This document shows positions 46,301-52,983 of a stretch of DNA of 64,000 nucleotides, piece by piece. Positions within the stretch are counted from its first letter, which is position 1, and each line of letters begins with the position of its first letter. The stretch covers positions 25,715,501 to 25,779,500 of the forward strand of contig JALMGJ010000011.1 in the NCBI GenBank assembly GCA_023362775.1, given 5' to 3'. Origin of the DNA: Charina bottae. Taxonomy: Eukaryota > Chordata > Lepidosauria > Squamata > Charinaidae. A program made the position numbers and the translations under genes. The notes beneath the pieces were generated by a model. It did not search any database. It saw only the letters and a list, made by a program, of their open reading frames with translations, and was not told where the DNA came from.

Positions 46301-47512
46301 TATTCAGAAAGGGCACTGATGCTCTTCATGAAAATTCCATTCTTTATCTTTGATTCATAAGGGAATCTGGAAAATCCAGACAGATGAAGAGAAAAAACTG
46401 AATTCCTGTAATTAGACATACCCTGAGGCTATATATTCTACCTGTGGAACCTTGTAGATATCCAAGATATTTGCAATGTCCATGGAGGTTTCGGAATCTA
46501 GTCCCCCAATCACGGCTGTCAGATGATTCTGAATGCCGCAGATGTAGTTGGGAACAAAGCTCTTCAGGTTGTAAAGCAGTAACATTGTGGCATGGTAGGT
46601 CTTCTGTGCACTGAAGTGGTTGTCATAGATCTGGAAGCCCAAGGTGAGGTTGGGTAAGAGATGGGGGTTTTCATTGATCTCCTTCACTGCAAATACCAAG
46701 GCAAGGATGTGCTGGTAATTCTTAGGCACTAAACTGGAATGAAAGAAATAATTTATGTGAGATGGATAAACTTTTTTTTTTAGCAATCACTGTATTTCCC
46801 TCTTCCTGATCATTGCAATTTTTGAATTATTCTCTGCTATATTTTTCTAACCACTGGCTCAATTATCTAAGGAAACTGGACAAATAAATAAATATTTCGA
46901 ATATATTTTTTCACAGGTATCCTATGAAAATGTTGTGAGCATATCAATAAGGAATCAATTAAGATCTGAAGGGTTAAGGACAACACTGGATTATCCAGAA
47001 ACATTACAAAAGAACCTGATTTAATACTGAAGTCATGACCCTCCCCCCAAAAATATCTGAAAGAAAGAGAAACAGAGAATATTGAAATACAATTAAAATA
47101 AATGGACAATTTTAAGATGGTTAGCATTCTCTGAACAAGTCTGACACGTTCTTTCATCACAATTTGTAGAAGCAGCTGTTTATGAGTCTATTAACATGTT
47201 TCAAACACTAAGACAATTAGATGCATTCTTGCCCTTACTGCTCTACAACCAGTTATTGCTTTAATACAATATAGAATTTAAATAAAATCTTTACACAAGA
47301 TTCTCGGGCAGTAGTGGTGTGGGTAATTTTGAGAAGTATTTCAAATCTTGCAGGAAATTAGCTATACTGGTAATGCCACCAGCTATGAAGTCTCCTGACT
47401 GATGGTACAGATGAGGTCCAGTATGAAGACGAGGAACTTCACATTTCACATTATGATACTTGTACAATTCAGGGGAAAACACTGCAAATAGAATGACTTT
47501 TAAAACCATCAT
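23432..47512 (-). CDS. Vomeronasal type 2 receptor, gene B (six exons)
   Basis: Sister of gene A with the same job, a class C pheromone receptor of vomeronasal neurons. The exons in translation order are 47295-47512, 46442-46733, 36550-37413, 36091-36318, 26323-26443 and 23432-24336. Each has exactly the same length as its gene A counterpart, for a total of 2628 bases and an open 875-residue frame with matching phases at every junction. The gene is stretched to 24 kb by insertions. Intron 4 (9.6 kb) holds a full-length L1 and SINEs; intron 2 (9.0 kb) holds a second L1. Both L1s run opposite to the gene. Nothing in the exons or splice sites suggests inactivation. Expression despite the large introns is not shown by the sequence. 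Confidence 0.9.
25168..25446 (+). mobile_element. LINE 3' tail insertion with (AT)n microsatellite
   Basis: Insertion in intron 5 of gene B, absent from A at 2915. It is flanked by aacatca on both sides. The right part (25360-25440) is an L2/CR1-like 3' tail ('gatgggcgggatataaatgt' plus an AATAA repeat). The left part is about 110 bases of nearly pure AT (25208-25322). Confidence 0.75.
25685..25835 (+). mobile_element. Old tRNA-type SINE relic (intron 5 of gene B)
   Basis: Copy of the relic at 3181-3330, with the same 'gactttggccagtcactctc' body. It was carried along by the duplication. Confidence 0.55.
26323..26443 (-). CDS. V2R gene B exon 5: cysteine-rich linker
   Basis: 121 bases, [20 protein letters not shown] through [18 protein letters not shown]. 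Acceptor tctcag, donor G|GTAAGA, phases 0 and 1 as in gene A. Only a few residues differ (H for R, K for E). Confidence 0.92.
26584..27752 (+). promoter_or_regulatory. L1 5' UTR / internal promoter region
   Basis: Leader of the full-length L1. The first 150 bases are GC-richer and hold CpGs ('cttccgggttctggtcggag'), then it becomes AT- and T-rich up to ORF1. L1 elements carry their own promoter here. No tandem promoter monomers are visible. Confidence 0.6.
27753..28853 (+). CDS. L1 ORF1 protein (RNA-binding coiled-coil chaperone)
   Basis: 366 residues from the ATG at 27753 ([19 protein letters not shown]). An upstream in-frame extension from a TTG is unlikely to be used. ORF1p trimers coat L1 RNA and assist reverse transcription. 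Residues about 38-130 form a coiled coil that includes three full copies plus a partial copy of an 11-residue repeat, [11 protein letters not shown] (27899-28015). The RRM-like and C-terminal domains follow ([20 protein letters not shown], then [16 protein letters not shown] and [20 protein letters not shown]). The tail is acidic and lysine-rich. ORF2 starts 14 bases after its stop. Confidence 0.93.
   Translation: MASLGTRRAEKEKKKETGGPPIDSATPATSASEALLPEMKKILEAVATLNKKMDDQNTAINKKMDDQNTAINKKMDDQNTAINKKMDDSTKQMEDQITALDKKMDDMKKEITREIKQDFKKEIQTVKEVVNSLSGELKDTQSQMQKLEDKSEYAIKEIEHNLDITALAEMREKEHILRFRAIPEQVDENVRERMTFELAKFLETREQDLDLEIDKIFRVNSRYAKERKVPRDILIYFVRKVTKEQILRKHYNTRLNIEGKEIIVLKEIPLRIIRKRKDYSFLTDKLRQHSISFRWEKLEGVSFEFKGQRFKITSILKAKAFLEKYKKEMGLPEGELTKGGETSKDKEKTEDLSEKGATGVDLTKGF
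28868..32629 (+). CDS. L1 ORF2 protein (endonuclease and reverse transcriptase)
   Basis: 1253 residues, uninterrupted. The N-terminal AP-type endonuclease (residues 1-230) has WNINGAN, CLQETH, GDWNGV and LSDHNPV. The reverse transcriptase (about 430-760) has [45 protein letters not shown] and the catalytic FADDL. The C-terminal part carries the Cys-His motif ([14 protein letters not shown]). The length is normal for vertebrate L1 ORF2. It makes the target-site nick and copies L1 RNA into the break. All catalytic motifs I can see are present. Confidence 0.95.
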   Translation: MELKYLTWNINGANAPQKRRKIFHFLKKQKLDISCLQETHICKKDTKYLIQKQLGEEFISAGYKKTKGVVLYVQPKLNPKLILADEEGRYIVVEINIQGTKTLIVGLYAPNMDKGVFYKNLMDKLLDLTYDNWCFMGDWNGVIYPRLDRQSQKEVKQTQGKLPQTFFDLKEMLDLQDIWRCMNGTSREFTYYSERFKSHSRIDMILISKNLMMDINKVDILPKTLSDHNPVMLTLKGKRNVFRWRLNESLLRNNDVVDVCKKKLREYFQFNLNKGTNIQTVWEASKAYMRGYFIQYNAQMRKKKQKRIQLILDEIKSKELDLRDKPMDDTLLTQIKFLQKQISMILTQEIETQMKFTKQKYFEYANKPGRWLAYKLRKQRQKNLITNIQHEGKTLVNNMDIQKTFHDYYSKLYKKQDVNLDEIEEYLNKQKLTVLNDQQRLILNNVITKEELIKAFKKISSGKAPGLDGLSAAYYKCFEEDLCLPLQKTMNSILETGIMPETWKEAHITLIPKEQQDLTLTKNYRPISLLNNDYKIFTTILAERMKNILKDFIHQDQTGFLPKRQIHDNVRNIVDVIEYLDQHYDKQAALIFIDAEKAFDNLNWPFMFKVLENMNFGGNFIKWIKSIYTPQFAKIIVNGEFSKPCEIQKGTRQGCPLSPLLFILVLEVLLRDIRQDDGIHGIKVKKEVYKLRAFADDLVITLENPLEGIEILIQKLKDFGSLAGFKVNLQKTKVLTKNMDYHQQEKLKEITGYSMEEKVKYLGVYLTTKNVKLFKNNYIPLWMDIKKDLEHWEKLQLSLLGRISAIKMNVLPRILYLFQTLPILASEEPFKQWQRDISKFIWQGKKPRVKYKVLQDSKERGGLGLPDLKLYYAACCLVWIKEWIVLKNEKLLNLEGHELRYGWHGYLWYDKVKVNVDFKNHYIRRSLLRIWNKYKLILCYKRPLWISTQEAFYRTEVRNKDKWLTYKDFLKKEQGQYIIKSIEELVSEGYSFQWLSYMQLVEKFKLDKKDLEFEQTKSEFELQLCETDDHLIAKMYKLLLKGEMVEEQVKDCMIKWAKNIGHNIQMQQWEDMWTKGLKFTLCFNLKENFYKMMYRWYMTPQKLSKMYGNVSNLCWKCKKKEGSFYHMWWTCETAKKFWTHIHALMQNILQIRVPFKPEFFLLGIIDGQPGKQFTRIMQYMITAARLIFAQNWKNQISPTIQDWMLKLMDMAENDKLTCLLKENPNNYFLKEWKPLTDYLQDAGGAKLIWGFED
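33067..33117. repeat. (AAT)n / (AAC)n microsatellite
   Basis: Gene B counterpart of 4365-4404, with fewer AAT units and a run of AAC. Confidence 0.85.
33238..33582 (+). mobile_element. Sauria-type SINE (intron 4 of gene B)
   Basis: Same family as 14072-14402: head 'ggcgtggtggctcagccggt', B-box 'ggttcgaatcc', tail 'gtcggacacgactgcacaaa' and a CTTTACCTTTTA end. It is flanked by an 11-base duplication cttatgtgtca (33227-33237 and 33583-33593). Gene A has the empty site near 4540. Confidence 0.9.
34768..34985 (+). mobile_element. tRNA-derived squamate SINE with LINE-like tail
   Basis: Starts 'agagccagtttggtctagtg', has 'gtgagttctagtcccacc' and 'gtgaccttgggccagtcact', and ends 'aaggcgggatataaataata' plus an AAATA repeat. 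The tail matches the L2/CR1-like LINE tails at 11555 and 25400, its likely source of reverse transcriptase. The surrounding 34530-35280 has no counterpart in gene A. Confidence 0.82.
36091..36318 (-). CDS. V2R gene B exon 4
   Basis: 228 bases, phase 0-0, starting [19 protein letters not shown] and ending WFNQ at CAG|GTAGGA. It lies 231 bases from exon 3. Differences from A include N for D in the ASNQ segment and A for V in SFARVKV. Confidence 0.94.
36550..37413 (-). CDS. V2R gene B exon 3: ligand-binding domain
   Basis: 864 bases, phase 0-0. It starts [20 protein letters not shown] and ends KASWQ at CAG|GTAAAG. It is the main Venus-flytrap exon, open throughout, with 24 residue differences from A spread along it (for example D for E, W for L and A for L in likely surface positions). 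Confidence 0.95.
37676..37759. repeat. (TTTCC)n microsatellite
   Basis: About 16 TTTCC units in intron 2 of gene B. Shorter than the matching tract in gene A. Confidence 0.93.
38685..38846 (-). mobile_element. tRNA-derived squamate SINE
   Basis: Gene B copy of the SINE at 9577-9737, minus strand, ending at 'agagccc' of its head. Inserted before the duplication. Confidence 0.72.
38880..40690 (-). mobile_element. Ancient L1 relic in intron 2 of gene B
   Basis: Counterpart of 9760-12900. C-terminal traces ([16 protein letters not shown]) are near 39100. A reverse-transcriptase trace ([17 protein letters not shown]) is at 39221-39412, and endonuclease pieces ([24 protein letters not shown]) are at 40480-40640. 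It is shorter than in A because the later insertions are missing and part of the reverse transcriptase is deleted. Not coding. Confidence 0.78.
41005..42081 (+). CDS. L1 (second lineage) ORF1 protein
   Basis: 358 residues from the ATG at 41005 ([20 protein letters not shown]). The same frame is open further upstream, but this start fits the family better. A coiled-coil region (about residues 85-180) is followed by the RRM-like core ([20 protein letters not shown]) and the C-terminal domain ([20 protein letters not shown]). The frame is intact although ORF2 is dead. It would bind L1 RNA. A 281-base gap with C- and G-runs separates it from ORF2. Confidence 0.85.
   Translation: MPRGKNLTQQTLPAWNRVKNKNKPSDRSLEHLERVETNEVIMSDKKDLERSKMRRNSEVEVMSNGAANYRIQEAAAVVRQKEKGEKEKKMAVDLEEMMTRFAEMQKNNETLRAQIVDEILTGVNKTLLGIKQEIKVVSKRVEELEKTVTYNQKKMVEYNIKFEQWELKMIDIQDRERRSNVRIHGLPEQSGENPRNLREKVMEWLKNVVKDVNWENADLEHIHRATFMRGGLTPRDIIMRFQSYYKKELFMRATQQAIGGLQYQKVPVQVFNDLCPETINWRRSVKPCIAVLKNKGIVYNWGYPVFLKFRWAGKFHKIISLEQGMELLHQLDLRKQREDEVEEPVEELEVAGGNKILL
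42363..46176 (+). pseudogene. L1 (second lineage) ORF2, broken
   Basis: Starts at ATG 42363 ([18 protein letters not shown]). An in-frame TAG at 42480-42482 falls in the conserved LQ.TH endonuclease motif. The endonuclease then continues ([24 protein letters not shown]). A frameshift near 43262-43275 leads into the reverse transcriptase frame ([42 protein letters not shown]). A TAG at 45784-45786 and a TGA at 46057-46059 interrupt the C-terminal part. No full-length protein can be made. Confidence 0.92.
46442..46733 (-). CDS. V2R gene B exon 2
   Basis: 292 bases. The first base completes a Val codon from exon 1, then [36 protein letters not shown] and [16 protein letters not shown] follow, ending IYKVPQ at CAG|GTAGAA. 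The differences from A cluster in its first 40 residues. Confidence 0.94.
47295..47512 (-). CDS. V2R gene B exon 1: signal peptide and N terminus
   Basis: 218 coding bases from the ATG at 47512 to a GT|GTAAAG donor, phase 2. The product starts [18 protein letters not shown], then [20 protein letters not shown] and LLPENL. The frame stays open upstream to another ATG pair at 47557. I chose 47512 because it gives exactly the exon length of A and C and puts the hydrophobic signal at the start. The weaker donor GTAAAG replaces GTAAGT of gene A. Confidence 0.9.
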
Positions 47513-47557
47513 ACTCAGCACAAGCTCAAATCTTTCTTCAACATGAAGAATCATCAT

Positions 47558-49308
47558 TTTTGGAGCTAATCAGAGTCCTTGTGATAAAAAACTGCTCCCA
47601 GACTTCACTTTTAGAGAAGCAGTTTTGAGAAGATCCAAGCCTGGGGATCAATTAGTATAACTGCTCATGCTGTAGGATCCATGCCTGATTGTTTTCTATC
47701 TTCCTAGCTTTAATTTCCTTCACAGTTTTTATTATTGATCGTGGCATTGGACACTGACTCCATGGGACATTTACCCAAGAGAAGCAATGAATTGCTGGCT
47801 CTGTATAATTAAAGTTTAAGATATTTATTAGTTCAAATCCTTATAGAATTGAAATGGAAGCTTTTCTCATATTTGAATAAACTTTTCTCTCCCACTTATT
47901 TAGAAAGAAGGAGAAATGTTGTTTTTGGAATGACCACAAACAAAAATAAGATGCTGGTCATATTTTAATAACCCTTTTACAATTAGATGCATATCATACT
48001 GTATATATTGGAACTATAACTCAGAGAATTCAAAGGCCAACATAACTTAGCCTGGGAATGTTGAAAGTATTTTAAATTTATTGTACAGTATATTCAGTAG
48101 TGATGTTTTGACAGGAGAAAAAACTTAATTTCAGATTATTAAAATTTTCCTGACTCTTTCTTAGATTTTCCTAATTCTTCTACTTTGTATAGAATCTAAA
48201 GATTATTCAATGAGTGTTAAATCTTTTTTTTTAACATTTAAAGTAATTTTCTCTACCTCTTTTGAATGTTTTCCAAGGAATCAATTTTCAGTATAGTTGG
48301 CAGTCCCAGTGAATGGAAGAACTTAACCCTTTTGATCCTGGTGTATCTCAGCAGATTTACTTTTTTATTAAATAAAATAAAATAGTATTTTGCAGTATAA
48401 AATATAGTTGCATTTATTTAAAACAAAAATAACATATTTACAGGAATCTGTTTCACTCAGAGAGAAGAAGAAACTTACATCTGAATAGTTTGAGATAAGC
48501 ATAGCCAGCTGGCGTAAACAAAAGATCTTTTTTTTTGTACAAATTAACTTGTTGATAAAAAATAATCAGTTGCCATAGTAATCAATGTGAGATGTGACTA
48601 CCCAGCTCAGCTTAGCTGAAGTAGATCACCTTACAAGGAAAAAAAAAGCAAAGATACAGTAAGCCTTATTTGGTAATGGAATATTTCAGCTTGGAGTCCT
48701 TTTGGCGCCAGAGGAGAGTTAAGAAAGAAAAGCTCAGCCTGTCTGTTTAAACTGAGGTTTCTGAACAGGCTTCTATTCATTTTTAAAAAAGTGGTTGTAG
48801 ATGCAGAATACTTGGGATTCTGTGACCGTTCTGTCATTGGTTGTGGATGGCTTTGTGCTACATTAGCCGTATAATTTGCAGGTTCTCCTTGATTTATATG
48901 GAAGAATTGTTGTTGATTAAGTTAGCCAGACCAGGAAATAGACGTGACAAAATTTAGTGGAACTCTATTTTAGTTATATAAATCCTGTTTTCACAACTGC
49001 CATCACATACCCTCATCAAGGTCATTTTTGTGGTTCTTTACACATTATCTCAGCTCAGTATATCTTACAGGACTGTTGTTGTGGAAGAAAATGGGAGTGA
49101 AGGGCGTAGTGTATGCTGCCTATTGCTTCTGAAGAAAGGAGGGATACAAAACTAACAAATTAGTGAAATAAAATGAAAATAAAAGGGCTTGATAAGATAT
49201 CAACACCTGGTAAACAAGTGCCTTTCTGACTGGAAAGGTGAAAGTGGTCACCTTTCTCCTGGTAAGCAAGAGGAGGATGCCATGGTCCTTTTATGGTGCT
49301 TTTATGGT
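47558..49308. other. Upstream region of V2R gene B, no gene seen
   Basis: AT-rich, unique-looking sequence that should contain the gene B promoter. I find no coding frame with recognisable similarity and no repeat I can name. Confidence 0.5.
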
Positions 49309-49350
49309 CCTTCTCCTTCTCCTTCTCCTTCTCCTTCTCCTTCTCCTTCT
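49309..49350. repeat. (CCTTCT)7 microsatellite
   Basis: Seven perfect hexamers directly at the left edge of the GC-rich LINE. I see no matching tract at the right edge. Confidence 0.95.
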
Positions 49351-49832
49351 GGAGGCGGAGCTACCTTTCTTGTAACAGCAGCAGCCTAGCCTTGTTTTGA
49401 GGTTTTTGGGGCATTTAGAGCAGTGGGAGGCGGGGCTTTTTGGTAGCCCCTGCTGTGGGAAGGCGTGGGGCACCCCCCGTCACAGGGGGGTGGTCCTGGT
49501 CCCCTCTGGGGCGTTTGGGGGACGTTTTTCCCTCCCCTCATTTCCCTGTTTGAGTTTGGTGGGGGCCATTTTGTCCCAGCTGTTTCCCATCTCCCTGGGC
49601 TTTTTTGCCTGTTTGTAAGAGTTTGTTTGGGCTTTGGGGGCAGTTTTTTGGGGTTTTTTTTTCCCTGCCCCGCGGGGACGGCTCCTTGGAGCAAGGGGGG
49701 TCGTTGTTGGGCCCCCTGTCCCTCTGTTGGGGTTTTTTTCCGTGTGCTTTATTCCCTTTCACTCCCCTTCCTGATGGCTGTTGTGAGCCTGGGACATGGC
49801 TGATTCTTCGTTGACGGGCGGGGGGGTGCGGC

Positions 49833-52487
49833 GTGGCCCCCCGCATGGTGGGGTGGGTGGGGGCCACCCCCCCAAGCACTCCTGGGGGTGTCCCCAACTT
49901 AGTTGGGCTCCGTTTGGGCTCAGTCGGGGTGCAGGGCAGCCCTGCTGCTGTTTCTGATGGGACTCCTCGTGAGTCGCTTACCGAGCCGGCTGGGACCCCT
50001 ACGACTCATGAGGAGGACGGTTTGCTTTCTTCGCAGGGACAGGCTTGTGGTCCCTCCCCGTTCTCCTGTGCCCTCGGGCTCAGTGCTGGGGCAGTTCCTG
50101 GGGGGTCCTCTCTGGTAGAGGGGTCTGGTGGTTTGTTGGGGCGGCTCCCGGGGGTGGCACAGTCAGGCCTGGCCGTGCTTGTGGCGGGGGAGGCTGCGGC
50201 ACCCAGGTAGGAGGGGCGAACGGGTCCTCCTTCTTCGGGGAGCGCTGGCCCTGCCCCTGCAGGGGGTGTGGGGGCTCCACGTGATGCCCCAACGCAGCAT
50301 GAGGGGCTGGTTTCTTTCTTGGGGGGCCTCGTCGGCCCGGACGGTGACCGGTGGGCCGTAGTCTCGGGCCCGCGGGTGTGGGGGCTCCCCTCGGATATGG
50401 GGAGCGACTCCTCTCAGGCGGGGGAGAGTACGGGCTGGTCAGGGGGCTCGCTGGGGTCCTCGATGAAGGATGTGCCGGCCGCTCTCGGCCCCTCGCGGGG
50501 TCGCCAGCGGGAGTTCGGCTGCACCGGTTGTGGGCGGTCAGTAGCGGGGCGCCGCTGCTCCTCGGCCTCTCCTTCGGGGGGCCGGGTGGGGTCCGCTGGG
50601 CGGGATCATTCCCCCTTCGCATCCACTCGCAAGAGGGCGCCGGCGGGTTCGGCCGCTCCACCTCGTGGGGCGATGGCAGCGCCGCCGCCTGTTCTTTGCA
50701 GGGGACCCCCGGCTCGCGGGAGGCCATCATCCGGAAGGGGTGGTTGCGGGATCTGGCCGCACCCCTGAGGACGCTGCCCACTGCGTACCTCGCGAAGGAG
50801 CAGGACGCGGCAGTGGTCCTCCTCCGCTTCTGGGGGCTGGTAGTGGGTCACGTGCGCCTCCCGTGGGTGCCGGTCCCGGCCCTCTCAAAGTGCGTCCAGG
50901 CTCGCTTCTGGGCCGTCTTGGAGCATGAGCTCGAGCCCCTGCTGACCATTCTGCGGGACGGGCTCCCGGCCCCGGGCCCTGCGTATGAGCGTGCGTTGGT
51001 GGCACGCTCACTCACCTTGGTGGCTGTGGAGCGGCTGCTGGTGGGCCAGAAGCCACGGGGTGAGACATCCTGGCCCCTGTGGCTGACGGAGCAGGGCCTC
51101 CTCCGGGCCTTCCAGGAGGTTTCCAGGGGCTGGCAGGGAGCCGCAGGTGCGGAGGTCCCCGTCGGCCAGCAAGCCGGGTACGTCCTCTCAGCCCTGTCCG
51201 CCCCCGACTATGGGGCCTGGCTGGACGCCGTCGTGGTGGCGCTCCAGAGCCGGGGGTGGCGGATTCGTGCCTCGGAGGAGGGGGGTGGCTCGTTCAGGCA
51301 GTGAGGGCGAGGCGGTTCAGCCGCCTGGTGGGGGCTCATCTGCGTGGCATTGGTGGGGTGGCCGCTGGCACCGCGGTGCGCCTGGCCAGGGGGTGGCGCG
51401 CGGCCCCTTGGCGGTGGCTAGCACGCGCTTGTTATGCTCGGGGTCGGGGTCGGGCGCTGCTGAGGGCACGTCGGAGGGCCGGGCCCACCGCAGCTCCGTG
51501 GCAGACCGGTTCGATGCACGGCGCCCGGCTTTGCTTGGGGGCCGGACAGACAGGGCTGTCCCCGGGGATTCGGAGACCGCAGGCATGGCGGTTGGGTCGG
51601 GGGGGCGTCCCGTGAGCCCGCTCCCGCAGAGAACTCTGCGGGCCCCTCGGGTGCTGGCTGGGGCCCCTCCGGGGGAGACGGGGGACTTGAGGCCGGAAGG
51701 GCCGGGGCCCGGCCCAGAGGGCCGGGGGCCCGTCCCAGAGCCGCCCGGGAGGGGTGCGGGAGAGTCGCGTGCAGGCCCGGCCACCTTCCCTCCCTCGCCT
51801 CCGAGGGCAGGGCCCGCCACTGGGGGCGCAGAGGAGGTATGGCCGCAGCGTCACGAGTCAGCGACGGCCAGCAAGGGTGCGGGGCCACCGGGGGCATGGC
51901 TGGCGCCGTCGTATGCATTGGTGGCGGGCGGCGGGGCGGGGGGACCGGTGCTGCGAGGCCCGGGCCTTCTTGGCACCCCGCCGGTTCCGGCGGGGGTGGC
52001 TTCGCCCGGGCTGATCTGGACGATGTCCTCGACTCCGTGGGCGCCGGCCCGTCCTCTGACTGGGGGCCATCGGAGGAGCCCTGGGCAGGGGAGGCCGGCC
52101 GGTCGTCGTCAGCGGGCCCCTCGCGGGAATGGTACGTCCTCCGCTTCCGCTATGTGGGGGGGATGCAGGCTTTGAGCCGTGGCGCCACCTCGTTCGGGAC
52201 GTGATCTGCAAGGGCCTGGGTTTCCCCGTGGAGCTGCTCGCCACCATCATCCGGCCCCTGGAGTCGAGTGAGGTGGACGTCTGTTTTTTCTCCTTTGCGG
52301 CCTTCTCCCTCTTCATGCTGGGCTGCCACGACCTGGCGACTGTCCAGCCGCGGCTCTTTGACGGCTTCCGTGTCTCCTCGCTTGTCGAGGGCGATGTGCG
52401 GCAGGTGGTAGTATTCTTCCAGTCTCACCTCGTGCCGCTGCAGGACGTCGCCACCTGGCTGGGCCGGTTCGGCACGCTGCTCGCGCC
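49833..52487 (+). pseudogene. Tx1-like LINE ORF1, N-terminal part, frameshifted
   Basis: Coding traces jump between frames. A low-complexity N-terminal part lies at 49833-50690. A helical block is at 50690-51300 (AIIRKGWLRDLAAPL, ARFWAVLEHELEPLL). A linker at 51990-52160 ends WYVLRFRYVGG. A conserved block at 52180-52487 (DVICKGLGFPVELLATII, VDVCFFSFAAFSLFM, DVATWLGRFGTLLAP) is the region just before the zinc knuckles. The copia insertion cuts the frame here; the protein sense continues at 57562. Frame changes near 50690, 51300 and 52160 make it a pseudogene. Exact limits are uncertain. Confidence 0.6.
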
Positions 52488-52966
52488 TTTTGTATTTTTC
52501 TAAAATTTGTGATCAGAGTTATGGAAAAAACAAGAGATAAGTTTGTAGTAAAAAAACGTTGTTTTATTTAAAACAGAAAACATAGGAACAAACCTTGAAT
52601 CTTCTTCTTTAGCCAAAGCATGGCATGGTTGATTAACATATTTACATTTAGATAGCAGAGCAGTTAGCAGAGTGAGGAGAACAAAAGGCATTTACATTTT
52701 AAACCTTAACTTGATCAGCATCTGAGTGGACAGAATCCAGCATGTGACCAAAACACCTAGGCAACAGATTCCCAATATGGGCAAAGCTCTAACAGCTAAT
52801 TCTGATTGGTCAGAACTCTCAGACTGGCCGGCACCTAAAGGCAAATGAACATTCCTGAGTGGGGGGTGAACATGTGCTCCTGAGCCCAAACAGGAAAAAA
52901 GTTTTGAGGCCTGGCTTTTTAAAAACTCAGCCACATATTCTACAGACATAAAAAATATATACAACA
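52488..52966 (-). repeat. Copia 3' LTR
   Basis: 479 bases. On the element's strand it begins TGTTGTATATA and ends ATACAAAA. It contains an AATAAA-type signal near 52565. Its boundary with the flank is fixed by the gcgcc duplication. Confidence 0.93.
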
Positions 52967-52979
52967 CTCCCCTTTTTTT
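52967..52979 (-). promoter_or_regulatory. Copia polypurine tract
   Basis: AAAAAAAGGGGAG on the element's strand, directly upstream of the 3' LTR; the expected plus-strand primer. Confidence 0.85.
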
Positions 52980-52983
52980 ATGA

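Noticed and set aside
47513..47557. Upstream ATG pair as start of gene B
   Set aside because: It would add 15 polar residues before the signal peptide. The start at 47512 gives the same exon length as A and C.
49386..51918. Many long minus-strand open frames across the GC-rich block
   Set aside because: Base composition alone keeps these open. The zinc knuckles, endonuclease and RT motifs all read on the plus strand.
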